From: JADJPL01 sp040382095
GTDB lineage: Bacteria > Bacteroidota > Bacteroidia > Chitinophagales > Saprospiraceae
Length of the DNA stretch: 39,170 bases
NCBI GenBank assembly: GCA_040382095.1
Contig: JBEIGB010000024.1
Coordinates: 1-39,170, forward strand
Direction: 5' to 3'
The notes beneath the pieces were generated by a model that was not told the origin of the DNA, searched no databases, and worked only from the letters and a program-made list of their open reading frames with translations. The position numbers and the translations under genes were made by a program. Numbering within the stretch: position 1 is the first letter of the stretch; each line of letters starts with the position of its first letter. Below are positions 25,381 to 34,804 of this stretch, piece by piece.

Positions 25381-27580
25381 TGAAACAGCAATTACCATGG
25401 ATTTTTGGACTGGTTTGCTGCTGTTTGGTGGCGGCAGGCATGCAGGCACAGACCCCTGTGGCATCCTACAGCTTTTCAGGCAGCGCGAATGACGGTTCCA
25501 CCTTTGCCAACCACGCGGCGGTGAACGCAGCATCGCTCACCCGCGACCGTTTTGGCATTTCCAACAGGGCAATGGCCTTTGATGGCATACAGGGGAGCGT
25601 AACTGCCCCGAATGCAGCCCAACTGAATTCTGCCAATGCCACCATCAGCTTCTGGGTAAACCCGCGGCATTTCCTGCCCAGGGAGAGGTTTACCTTTTGT
25701 CGTTCGGCGGCTGGCAGGAGCGCTGGAAAATTTCCCTGCCCTCGCACGGAAAGCCGGTATTTACCACCCACTCCAACGGGGCCTGCTGCAGCGACATGGA
25801 TTCCGGTACGCCGCTCAGCCTCAACAAGTGGACCCATGTCGTAATGGTCCATGATGGCGCCAAGGACCTGATCTATTTCAACGGTGGAAAAGTCGCAGAG
25901 AAAGCGGTTGTAGGTACCCTCGACAACACCACCTTCCCGCTCGGTATCGGCTACAACCCGATTGACGGCGGAAACTGGTTTGGCGGAGACCTCGACGAAG
26001 TCCAGATCTACAAGGTAGCACTGGATTCCGCCCAAATCCGGGCCCTTTATACCGCACAATCGCAGGCGCCCGCAGGCGGAGACACCATTGCACCTGTTGC
26101 CCCGCTGAGCCTTTCGGCATCTGTGCTGTTCAACAACGTGGCCCTTAGCTGGCTGCCCGCATCCGACAACCTGGGCGTCACCGCATACAACGTATATATT
26201 GACGATAAAGCGGCTGCTACGACCACGGGGACATCACAGACATTCAACCAGCTCAAGCCACTTACGAAATTCAAATTCTCCGTCACCGCCCTCGATGCGG
26301 CGGGCAATGAATCCTTGCCTACCTCCCTTAGTGTGACTACCGGCGCAGATCAGGCACCGGATACCATACCTCCCACAAAGCCTGCTAACCTGAAGGCTAG
26401 CCCAAGCTTCAACTCTGTACTCCTGAGCTGGGATGCCTCTACCGATAATACCCAGGTAGCCGGCTACTATGTCTGGGTAGATGGGGATATCCTCGATACC
26501 CTTTTGCCGAACGAACTATCTATCCTGATTAAAGACCTCTTGCCGGAAACCGCCTACAGCTTTGAGGTTGCCGCTTTTGACCAGGCCAAGAACCGATCTG
26601 CAATTGCAGAAATTACGGTAAGGACTACCAAACCTCTTGACACGGGTGAGCCCGGTCTTGTCGCACACTATCCTTTCGATGGCAACGCCAACGACGCCAC
26701 GCCCTATCAAAACCATGGGGTAATCGGCGGCAATCCGACCTTTATTGCGGCCAACCGCCCGGGTGCTACCGGCCAGGCTATCCGCTTCGACGGCGACCGG
26801 GACTCCGTCCTTGCACCCAATGCCGTACAGCTGCTCTCTGATTTCACTACCGTCAGCTTCTGGATTCGGGTGGATAAAATCAATACGGCCGATCCGGAAG
26901 CTTATGTGATGGATTTTGGCCATTGGGACCAGCGCTGGAAAATCTCCCTGCCGCAGCACCGCAAGATTGTTTGGACCACCAACAGCAAAAACAACCAGTT
27001 CCCGAACTTCATCTCTGACATGGATAGTGGTGACGGCAACGACCTGCCCGTTGGAGTTTGGTCTTACATCACGATGGTGCACGATGGGAAAAACGATATC
27101 ATCTACAAAGATGGGGTAAAGGTGAATACTAAACCGGCAGATGGCAAGCTCAACAGTACGAACCGTCCGCTGGGCTTCGGCAATAACCCGATCGAAGGAA
27201 AGCAGTATTTCAATGGAGTACTCGACAACGTCAAGATTTACAATAAGGCGTTGACCGATGCAGAAGCCCTTAAGCTGTTTACTGGTGGTACCACCGATAC
27301 CGACGAACCGAGCGTTGTTGACACCTATGTTGAGCCGATTTTCCCGAACCCCGTTTCGGATATCCTTCAGGTACGCCATCGCCTGCCTTCGAATGAAGCC
27401 TTACTGGTGCGGGTATTCGACATCCAGGGAAGGCAGCTGGACGCCCTCCGGCTCACCCAGGGGGATGTCGCAACAGGTCAATTCTCGGTGGATGTGGCAC
27501 GGTTCCCACAAGGTATTTACTCGCTCAATTTTGTCATGGGCGGTAAGAACCTCGGCTCAGTGATATTTACCAAAAAGTAA
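25381..27580 (+). pseudogene. Secreted LamG-Fn3-Fn3-LamG protein with a one-base frameshift
   Basis: The gene starts MKQQLPWIFGLVCCCLVAAG, a signal peptide, and enters a LamG domain (VASYSFSGSANDGS). At about 25681-25688 (GGGAGAGG) the frame breaks: reading continues correctly in another frame as EVYLLSFGGWQERWKISLP. Comparison with the second LamG domain of the same protein (DFGHWDQRWKISLP) shows one G is missing. After it come the rest of LamG1, two fibronectin type III domains (about 26080-26350 and 26365-26630), LamG2 (26640-27290) and a T9SS sorting domain (PIFPNPVSDIL to the end). The second part has no signal peptide, so it would not be exported. A sequencing error cannot be excluded. 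Confidence 0.85.
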
Positions 27581-27583
27581 AAT

Positions 27584-27612
27584 AGTCCTTTATGCCGGGA
27601 TATGGACTTTTT
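27584..27612 (+). terminator. Possible terminator after the LamG gene
   Basis: AGTCC (27584-27588) pairs with GGACT (27604-27608), with TAT/ATA inside, followed by TTTTT. The stem is short and the strength modest. It lies at the end of the susC-D-LamG gene run. Confidence 0.4.
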
Positions 27613-27638
27613 AAAAGAAGCATCCAAATGTCGCATTA

Positions 27639-27731
27639 ATTGAAAGCGCTGGGGTTGTCGGCCAGGCATCCGGAGCGTCTGGGAAAAGAGATCACTGGAA
27701 TTGCCAGTCCGACAGCCCCGCGCATTTCAAT
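27639..27731. repeat. Long imperfect inverted repeat before the GH130 gene
   Basis: Pairing of 27639-27661 with 27709-27731 gives about 22 base pairs, including TTGAAA/TTTCAA, GCGC/GCGC and GGGGTTGTCGG with CCGACAGCCCC, interrupted by two single-base bulges and one wobble. The 47-base centre can pair further. It has no T-tract and no transposase, so it may be a structured RNA, operator or remnant element. It occupies most of the 314-base gap; the rest shows nothing I can name. Confidence 0.55.
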
Positions 27732-27894
27732 ATGCAGTATTAAATTTTCTGGTTTCGGCCAACCAGCGTTGGAAAATAAGGAAAAGTCTGCACGATCTTG
27801 TGCACAGAAATAACTCTAATCAACAAGCAATCATCTGCCGGGTCTTCAGGAACAACAGGCCGACAGGTAATTTTCATAATCGTTTGCAAATAAT

Positions 27895-28938
27895 ATGGCT
27901 TTGCGTTTTAAACAAAACCCGATATTGACCACCCAGGATTTAGAGGCCAGTCAGTCGGGATGGGTAGTAGAATGCGTTTTGAACCCAGGGGTTTTTCGCT
28001 TTGATGGAAAAATATGGCTGGTACTCAGGGTAGCGGAGCGTCCTTTACAAATGGCAGGAAAAGTCTCCTTCCCGGTTATGCAGGAAAATGGTGCGCTGCG
28101 TATCATCGAATTTGATAAAAAGGATCCCAACCTGCGGTTGAGCGATCCACGCCTGGTCGGATATAACGGGACAACCTATCTTTCTACCTATTCGCACCTG
28201 CGCCTCGTGTGCAGCGATGACGGTATCCACTTCTACGAGCCCGGAGGCTACCCCACCAGAATCTTCGGCCAGGGCCCTTTAGAAACCTTTGGCATCGAGG
28301 ATTGCAGGGTCAGTCAGGTAGAAGATGTATATTACCTGACCTACTCACAGGTTTCAGAAAATGGAGTAGGGGTCGGGCTGATGCAAACGCGCGACTGGCG
28401 CAGTTTCGTCCGCTCGGGAATGATTTTTCCTCCAACCAACAAAGATTGCGCGATTTTTGAAGAAAAAATTGATGGCAAATACTTTTGCCTGCACCGGCCT
28501 TCGGGCAATGGCCTGGGCGGCAATTTCATCTGGATATCCTCTTCCCCCGATCTGCTGCACTGGGGAGAACATCAGTGTATCCTCACAACCCGGGAAGGCT
28601 GGTGGGACAGCGAGCGTGTCGGCGCTGGTGCTGCACCGATCAAAACACCGGAAGGCTGGCTGGAAATCTACCACGGTGCCGACAACCACCACCGTTACTG
28701 CCTTGGCGCGGTCCTGCTGGACCTTAAAGACCCCTCAAAAGTCATCGCCCGCTCGCACGACCCTTTACTGGAGCCAGAAACACCCTACGAGTGCCGCGGC
28801 TTTTTTGGCAATGTGGTCTTTACCAACGGCCATTTAGTCGAAGGGGATACCATCACTGTATATTATGGTGCATCCGATGAAGTCATCTGCGGAGCCACTT
28901 TTTCTGTTGAATCCGTCCTGGACGATATTCTCCGCTAA
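27895..28938 (+). CDS. GH130 family mannoside phosphorylase or mannosidase
   Basis: GH130 enzymes act on beta-mannosides, either phosphorolytically to give mannose 1-phosphate or, in some subgroups, hydrolytically. This 347-residue protein is a five-bladed beta-propeller: the general-acid Asp136 is in GIEDCRV, and LSDPRLVGYNGTTYLSTYSH, YYLTYSQVSENG and LEIYHGADNHHRYCLGAVL mark the blades. No signal peptide is present, so it is cytoplasmic. I cannot tell phosphorylase from hydrolase with confidence. It is convergent with the ABC ATPase, overlapping by four bases, and looks intact. It probably processes sugars brought in by the neighbouring importer. Confidence 0.88.
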   Translation: MALRFKQNPILTTQDLEASQSGWVVECVLNPGVFRFDGKIWLVLRVAERPLQMAGKVSFPVMQENGALRIIEFDKKDPNLRLSDPRLVGYNGTTYLSTYSHLRLVCSDDGIHFYEPGGYPTRIFGQGPLETFGIEDCRVSQVEDVYYLTYSQVSENGVGVGLMQTRDWRSFVRSGMIFPPTNKDCAIFEEKIDGKYFCLHRPSGNGLGGNFIWISSSPDLLHWGEHQCILTTREGWWDSERVGAGAAPIKTPEGWLEIYHGADNHHRYCLGAVLLDLKDPSKVIARSHDPLLEPETPYECRGFFGNVVFTNGHLVEGDTITVYYGASDEVICGATFSVESVLDDILR

Positions 28939-30041
28939 GGATTGCGCTGAAAGGCTTCCCCGCTCACCGGGTCAAAGTAATGTAGTTGACGGATATCGGC
29001 GTGCAGCCCGATAACAGCCATTGGTTCGGCCTGAACCCCGGGCTCAGCCCTTGCAATAAGTTGCTGGTTTCCAAAACGGGCAAAAACGAAGCTTTCATGG
29101 CCGAGACGTTCTACGAGTTGTACCTCTGCCTTGAATTGTATGTGCTCGTGCCCGTTTTTTTCCGGATGAAGATACAAATGTTCCGGACGAATACCCAGCA
29201 CGAGGGGTTTGCCGATATGTGCCTCCAGGGAAGGGAAAGCGCTCAAGGGATATCGAAAATACTGTTGTTCCTCCTCAAAAACCGGTTTTCCTCCGGATAC
29301 CTGGACGCGCCCCGGGATAAAGTTCATCGGCGGGGATCCGATGAATCCTGCTACAAAAAGGTTTTTAGGGGCATCGTACAGATTCTGTGGGGTATCAATT
29401 TGCTGTATCCTGCCCTGATTGACCACCGCGATCCGGTCGCCGAGCGTCATGGCTTCCACCTGGTCGTGGGTAACATAGAGGACGGTGGACTGGAGCCGTT
29501 GGTGGAGCCGGGCAATTTCCAGGCGCATCTGCCCGCGCAACTTGGCATCCAGATTACTCAAAGGCTCGTCAAAGAGAAAAACCCGGGGGTTGCGCACGAT
29601 GGCACGTCCGATTGCCACACGTTGCCGTTGCCCGCCCGACATTGCCCTGGGCCTGCGGTCGAGCAGGGACTCGATCTCCAGGATACGGGCGGCTTCCATA
29701 ACCTTTTTATGAATCTCTTCTTTATCCATGCCCCTGATTTTTAATCCAAAAGCCAGGTTCTCGTATGCAGTCATGTGGGGATAAAGGGCATAATTCTGAA
29801 AAACAATCGCGATATCCCGGTCTTTGGGCGGCAGGTCGTTGACGCGCCTGCCATCAATCAGCAGGTCTCCGGCACTGATTTCTTCCAATCCTGCGATCAT
29901 CCGCAGCAGGGTGGATTTTCCACAGCCCGAAGGTCCTACCAGTACCATAAATTCCCGGTCCTGGATCTCAAAATGGGCGTCCTCAATGGCCGTCACCTTG
30001 TCGTAGTACTTGTAAACGTGTTCGAATCGAATGTTGGCCAT
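28935..30041 (-). CDS. ABC transporter ATPase of the MsmK/UgpC sugar type
   Basis: The cytoplasmic ATPase of a carbohydrate importer, 368 residues. Walker A GPSGCGKST is at 36-44, the signature MSGGQRQ at 134-140 and Walker B VFLFDEP near 154-160, followed by LSNLDAKLR. The C-terminal OB-fold regulatory domain typical of MalK/MsmK runs from about residue 235 (FIGSPPMNFIPG to the end). All key residues are present. It is the last gene of a minus-strand run, 2 bases after a broken GH130 gene. The permease and binding protein of this run are damaged, though such ATPases can serve several importers. Confidence 0.92.
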   Translation of the reverse strand: MANIRFEHVYKYYDKVTAIEDAHFEIQDREFMVLVGPSGCGKSTLLRMIAGLEEISAGDLLIDGRRVNDLPPKDRDIAIVFQNYALYPHMTAYENLAFGLKIRGMDKEEIHKKVMEAARILEIESLLDRRPRAMSGGQRQRVAIGRAIVRNPRVFLFDEPLSNLDAKLRGQMRLEIARLHQRLQSTVLYVTHDQVEAMTLGDRIAVVNQGRIQQIDTPQNLYDAPKNLFVAGFIGSPPMNFIPGRVQVSGGKPVFEEEQQYFRYPLSAFPSLEAHIGKPLVLGIRPEHLYLHPEKNGHEHIQFKAEVQLVERLGHESFVFARFGNQQLIARAEPGVQAEPMAVIGLHADIRQLHYFDPVSGEAFQRNP

Positions 30042-30043
30042 AG

Positions 30044-31355
30044 CTAAAGTTGGCGTTTTTTCTTTAGGAATTTTTCCATTTGCCGCCTTGCCTGCGGAAC
30101 AGCATCCAGCGCCTGCAGGGCGAGGAGCCCTTCGATCGTGGATTCTGCACCGGCATTGCGGTTGATATCCTTCTGAGATCCTATCCCATCGTAGGTCCTG
30201 CCGCTGGAAGGGTCGTACATGGGTTGCCCGGCAGGGTTATTCCCCAAAAACCATGCGGCGAGCTGTCCGGCCGTTTTCGCAAATCCCGGCGTTTTTTGTA
30301 CCGAATACGCCTCCAGCGCAGCCAGCAACATCGGGCTGACCGCATAGGCGATCTGGGAAAATGGCATAGCGTCCGTTTATCTTTTCGGGAAACAGCGCCA
30401 TGCCTTTGTCCGAGGCGGCCTTACCCCCGAGCGGTCTAACTTTAAAATATTGAAAATCATTTGTTTCAATCAAGTGCGGGCAAATAGCGCGTCCATTGTA
30501 TGCCGTGTAGGTGCCCAGAAAATATTTTCCTTTTTCATCTGCAAACTGGACGAATCTCGCATCCTCCATGCCATTGGATTCGGCGCGCGAGGCGGGGAAA
30601 AGGATGCGGCTTTCTATCGGCGAATCTTTCGGGAACTCCAGATCATAGTGCGTATCGAAGTAATCCCTGAGGTAATCCGTAAGGGCGGATAAATCCAATC
30701 CATGGCCGGATTCCAGCGCATTTACCTCCTTTAACGCCTCTCCTGCGGTAAATTCCTCCGGAAGTTGCTGCAAAAAGAGCGCAGCACCCTCCCCTTGTAC
30801 AGGCAGCTTGCGGGCTAAGCCGCCCTTTTGAAAAAGCTGGTGCGCACTGCGCTTTCCGCGTACAAGCTTCATAGCGTCAGCATCCAGATGGATATCGAGA
30901 TTCGCCCCGACGATGCCGGTCAAAAAGGCAATGGAAGAAATATGGCCTTCCCCGGTTGCCCGAAGAGAAAGGATAAAGCGCAGTTCGCCAGGCCTTAAAC
31001 CAGTCTGGTCGGGATGCGGTACGATAGAAGGATTGAACAACGCTGCAGACTGAATGCTGTATTCATGTGTAAAATAAGCTCCGATCAGGAGTTCCTTCGT
31101 CCGGGAAACCGGAAGGGGAACATATCCGGACAGGCGTTCGAAGTGCTCCATAAAGACCGATTCCAAATCGAAATGCCGGTGCTCAAAATCGCGACAGATG
31201 GCCTGATACCGGACATCAGCCTCCCCCTCTTCCAAGTCCAGCACACAGCGGATTACCGGCTCGAATCTGGCCGGGTTACCAAAATCGAGGAAGCGTAGCA
31301 GCACTTTCCGGGCATCTGCTTTCAGCCTCAAATCAGTTCGGTGTACAGGTATCAT
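30044..31355 (-). pseudogene. Second GH130 gene joined to the C-terminal piece of another gene
   Basis: From 31355 the frame gives about 331 residues of a longer GH130 type: an N-terminal helical extension, then ALFNPSIVPHPDQTG, RATGEGHISSIAFLTG, the catalytic Asp265 in GMEDARFV, and GMALFPEKINGRYA. At about 30360-30370 the GH130 similarity stops before the last blades. A different frame continues from 30367 as SQIAYAVSPMLLAALEAYSV, then YDPSSGRTYDGI and NRNAGAESTIEGLLALQAL, ending at 30044. That looks like the C-terminal helices of an alpha/alpha-toroid carbohydrate protein. The likely cause is a deletion spanning the end of one gene and the start of the next. Neither part should work. Confidence 0.75.
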
Positions 31356-31406
31356 GCGAATTGGGCATTTATATATTCATTCAAAAAAAATAGTAACCGA
31401 AACGCT

Positions 31407-31823
31407 TCAGCTTTTCAGCCCTGAAGTCGCCATACTTTGGATAAAATGACGCTGGAAAACTGCATACGCGATGATGACCGGCAGGAAGAACGATGCCCGG
31501 AAAAAACCGCGTAGCCAGGTACTCTGGTGAAGGGCAACCGCCAGGGCAAGGGCAAGTACAATTTGCAGGGGAATATGGACCAAAAGAAACTTAAAGGTAT
31601 TGAGGATCGCTTTCCAGAATAGCCGATCCTGAAAAATATGGCGGTAGTTGTCCAGTCCTACCCATTCCATCGGGGAAATAATATTCCATTTATGAAAGGT
31701 GAGCAGTATGGAAAAGAGTACCGGAAATACGACGAAGAGCCCGAGATGTACCAGATAGGGGGCGACCAACAGGTAAGGCTGAATTTTTTTCCACCAAAGC
31801 CATTTTCGTCTCGGTTCGCGCAT
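31407..31823 (-). pseudogene. Collapsed sugar permease pair: MalF-like start fused in frame to MalG-like end
   Basis: The 138-residue ORF begins as a MalF/UgpA-type inner-membrane permease: basic start, VAPYLVHLGLFVVFPVLFSI, VGLDNYRHIF, WKAILNTFKFLLVHIPLQIV and GFFRASFFLPVI. It then passes without a stop into IAYAVFQRHFIQSMATSGLK, the typical last residues of a MalG/UgpE-type partner. The EAA loops that dock the ATPase are absent from both halves, and only three of about twelve membrane segments remain. The junction is near 31470-31480, at a PVI shared by both families, suggesting a 1- to 1.5-kb deletion. It lies 3 bases after the binding-protein gene and cannot form a channel. Confidence 0.8.
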
Positions 31824-31827
31824 CGCA

Positions 31828-33126
31828 TTATTTTTTAGCTCTCAGCAGTACGTTCACCGCGCGCTCGGCATCGGCGATCGCTGCTTCCGGAGATTTAAGC
31901 CCATATAAAACGCAAGCCTCATATTCCTGGGAAAGGATTTCAAAAACCTCGATCATCGAAGTGCAACGATCTACGCCCCGGACATATTCCGCCTGGTCGG
32001 CAAAACGCTGCATTCCCGGATGCTGCCGGAAGAAATCCCGGGCGGCGGGGATACCCCCCAGAGCCTTTCGCCGGGGCAACTGATTAGTCATCCGAAGAAA
32101 TTGCAGGTCGGCTTCCTCGCTGAGCATGGATTTCACAAATTCGAAGGCCAGCCGGGGGTTTTTACAGGTATTGAAAATCACGATACTTTTCGGATCACAA
32201 TAGGTATATACTGGCCCCTGGTGGCCATCCGGCACCGGCATCGGGGCAAAGTCGTAGGTAAAACCCTCGCGCTTGAACTTCTCCAGGTACTCGATTTCCC
32301 AGGGTCCGGTCCATTTCGTGGCATATTTTTCAGCGATAAACAAGTCCTGGCCTGCAGATTCCGACTGCCGGGAGAAGCAGTTTTCGCGGTATAGTTGCTG
32401 CAGAAATTGGAATACTCCGATGGCGTAGCGGTTGTTGAAATTGGCGCGGCCATCTTTGATCAGTGGCATGCCGCCGGAAGCAGCCAGGTAGAGCGGATAA
32501 AAATTGAACAATCGCTGATACCAGGCCAGTTTAGTGGAGGTATTGCCAAACCATTGATCCACGTAGCCATCGCTGTCGGTATCCTACCGGAAAGTTTTGG
32601 CCGCCTGGAGAAAAGTCGAGTATGTAGCCGGTGGTCCTTTTAGCCCAAGCGTCTGCATAGACCGCCGGTTGAAAATCGTCATGATGGGGTTAATTTTCCA
32701 GGGTATCTGATAAATATGCCCATCAGCCGCTGTAATCTCGCGGATGGTTGCCTCATCGCAGCGTTCGCGGAGGAAGTCGAGAAAGCCATCGAGCGTATCC
32801 AGTGGGACGAGCACCCCGGAATTACCGTAAAATTCCACCAGTCCCTGCCAGATATTCGAATAGATATCAGGCGTCGTTTTAGCTACTACGGCTGCGAGCA
32901 GGATTTCTTCACTCGACTGCCCCTCCGGTACCGGCTGGTATTTTACCCGCCCGTTGGGGTGTGCCTCGTTCCACCGGTGCACCGCCCATTTTGAAAACGC
33001 CACCTCCCCCCCATTGTTGCTTGACCAATACTCCACAGCGATACCATTGCGTTCGGCATTATCCTTTGTGCAGCCCGGCAAAAGAGATAAAGCAGAAAGC
33101 AATAAAAAAGCACTTAGTAATCGCAT
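31828..33126 (-). pseudogene. Sugar ABC transporter binding lipoprotein with an in-frame TAG
   Basis: A family 1 solute-binding protein of 432 codons. It begins MRLLSAFLLLSALSLLPGC, a lipoprotein signal with Cys19, then EYWSSNNGGEVAFSKWAVHRWNEAHP, and ends with DAERAVNVLLRAKK. Codon 181 (32584-32586) is TAG: the residues KTFR before it and DTDSDGYVDQWFG after it are in the same frame, so the gene is otherwise continuous. A CAG to TAG change in a Gln codon is the simplest explanation. It leads the minus-strand run binding protein, permease, GH130, ATPase. No suppressor tRNA is seen here, so I treat it as broken. Confidence 0.85.
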
Positions 33127-33242
33127 GGTGTGTCTTATAATATCAGCGCTTAGCGCGGAATGATAATATTATGAGGTTGTCCCATAAGCCATGGAGGTGT
33201 ACAAAAAATCTTTCGCCACTTTTCAGAAATATAGCGAGGGAT

Positions 33243-33269
33243 AAAATATTCTTTGGCACAAAGTGCCCA
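33243..33269 (+). repeat. Intergenic repeat, family A, diverged copy
   Basis: AAAATATTCTTTGGC is identical to 125-139, followed by ACAAAGTGCC in place of GGCGCAAGCC. A further AAATAAAAG lies near 33295, as in the composite copies. Confidence 0.45.
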
Positions 33270-33544
33270 AGAAAGCGCATCACCTGCTAAAGCTAAATAA
33301 AAGTAGCACGCAGGAGCGAACCCGCCAATATGGCCAAAGAAAAATACATAAAAATTGCAGGAAAGTACCAGAACAAGCAACTGCGCTGGGTACAAACCTT
33401 CTCTGCCCGGACCCCGTCCGTTTGCTCCAAACGGCGGTCCATCTGACAGCGCATCAAAAAGCAGCGCATATTTCTCAGCACCCTGACCACCGAGACAAGA
33501 CTGAAGAAAAATTGAAAAAATCCGCATTTCCCAGTTATGGAATT

Positions 33545-33575
33545 AGGGGAAACCTCAATTCCCCTGATTTTTCTT
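33545..33575 (+). terminator. Terminator-like hairpin
   Basis: AGGGGAA (33545-33551) pairs with TTCCCCT (33559-33565), followed by GATTTTTC. It is shaped like a rho-independent terminator on the plus strand, but no plus-strand gene ends just before it. Confidence 0.35.
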
Positions 33576-33630
33576 GTTTTATCCCGACCACATGAGCAAT
33601 TTTGAATGAATACTTTAAAATCAGCTTAAA

Positions 33631-34029
33631 ATGAGACAAGTGCATTATGTTGCCCTCACAGCAGCCGGCATTGCCATCATTTCGTTATTATGTTTTATCG
33701 AACCCCCGGCTGTATCGGCAGTTGTTCAGCTCCCCGAAAAAAACAGCGAGGAAACCAGCGTCATCTCCCCTGCCGGTTCTTACAGGCGTAGTCTGGACAC
33801 CGGGGAGGAGCAGAACCTCCTGCTTAACCTGGACGGCAGCTTCCAATTGTTCACCGATGGGGTACTGACAGACCAGGGGCGTTGGGAATGGGATCAAAAA
33901 AGCACGTTAGAGTTATTTGGGGGTATGTCAAATTACATGGGTGGGATAAAATGCCGTTATGTTTACTCCGAAGACTCTGGCAGCAGTATTATAATGCGCG
34001 GGGATAAACCGAACTACCTGAGGGATTAG
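33631..34029 (+). CDS. Small exported protein of unknown function
   Basis: A 132-residue protein with an N-terminal hydrophobic segment (YVALTAAGIAIISLLCFIE) that is a signal peptide or anchor. The mature part has SPAGSYRRSLDTGEEQNLLLNLDGSFQLFTDG and GRWEWDQKSTLELFGG, a pattern of short beta strands like lipocalin-like or NlpE-type domains. That resemblance is by eye only. It is convergent with the GNAT gene, 29 bases apart. I cannot name its role. Confidence 0.65.
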   Translation: MRQVHYVALTAAGIAIISLLCFIEPPAVSAVVQLPEKNSEETSVISPAGSYRRSLDTGEEQNLLLNLDGSFQLFTDGVLTDQGRWEWDQKSTLELFGGMSNYMGGIKCRYVYSEDSGSSIIMRGDKPNYLRD

Positions 34030-34058
34030 AGAAATCACGGTAGCCGACCGCCTGAGAT

Positions 34059-34619
34059 TTACCCCTTCCAATGCCAAACCACCACCTCCCATTCGGTATG
34101 ACCGGAATCCGTATAGGAGTGGACATGGCGGAACCCGATGCGATGGTGAGCGTTCAGGGAGCGGGTATTGGCACGTGCAATTTCGGTAATCAGAAAATCG
34201 TACTTCTGTGCATAGCGTTCCCGGTAAAACTGGTAGCAGCCATCCAGTATCCCTGTTCCCCTGAATGGTTTTGCCACACACACCTGTCCGGCAACGATAT
34301 AGTTATATGCAGAAACCGGCTTTCCCATGAAGGGCACTGCATCGAATTCTTCGAACATCTGCAGCAGGACAGGAACCTCAGCACGCGATTTTTTAGTCAT
34401 CGCCAGGACGTATCCGATGATCTGATCCCCCAGCTTTGCGATGATATGGCGCTCCTGTTCGTTCAGGCTCCGGAGCATTTCCAGCGTATGCTCCACCGTG
34501 ACAAACCCCTGTGACCGGATTTCTTCCTGCTCTAAGCGTGTAGCAAGGTTGATCCCCTGAAGCACCAGTATCCCCTCCAGGTCGGCGATCGTTTCAGCAG
34601 TGGTGAAATATGGGATCAT
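34059..34619 (-). CDS. GNAT family N-acetyltransferase
   Basis: A 186-residue cytoplasmic acetyltransferase. The acetyl-CoA-binding motif is VCVAKPFRGTGILDGCYQFYRERY near residues 112-135, with the R/Q-x-x-G-x-G/A pattern as FRGTGI. The final motif is ITEIARANTRSLNAHHRIGFRHVHSY, in which the Asn and the late Tyr are typical of the fold. The N-terminal ETIADLEGILVLQGINL is common to Bacteroidota homologues. The substrate cannot be read from the sequence, and neighbours give no clue. Confidence 0.88.
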   Translation of the reverse strand: MIPYFTTAETIADLEGILVLQGINLATRLEQEEIRSQGFVTVEHTLEMLRSLNEQERHIIAKLGDQIIGYVLAMTKKSRAEVPVLLQMFEEFDAVPFMGKPVSAYNYIVAGQVCVAKPFRGTGILDGCYQFYRERYAQKYDFLITEIARANTRSLNAHHRIGFRHVHSYTDSGHTEWEVVVWHWKG

Positions 34620-34804
34620 CTGAAAAATTTAAAGTGCTTGTCCGACATGTTGCAGAAGTTCAGCGACCGCATACTTTTTATAAAGCATCAAAAGGAGGAA
34701 AAAAAGTTCCCATGCTCTATTGACGTAACCAACCACTTTGTCAAAGGATTGTTTAATGATAATACCGTCTGTGTTGTTAAACGAACAGATTTCAACCTTT
34801 GCCG

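Larger units (their letters stand above)
33127..33630. other. 500-base gap between the ABC operon and the next gene
   Basis: No convincing gene. A minus-strand open frame at 33150-33527 (125 codons) lacks any recognisable motif and is probably chance. The gap should hold the ABC operon promoter, but I found no exact TAnnTTTG box. It contains a diverged repeat copy and one terminator-like hairpin. Confidence 0.5.

Noticed and set aside
27639..27731. Insertion sequence end
   Set aside because: No transposase frame and no flanking direct repeat could be seen.
32584..32586. TAG recoded as an amino acid
   Set aside because: Only one conserved gene shows it, and that gene lies in a locus with four other lesions, so mutation is simpler.
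33150..33527. 125-codon minus-strand frame
   Set aside because: No domain, odd Phe-rich composition, and it overlaps a repeat copy.
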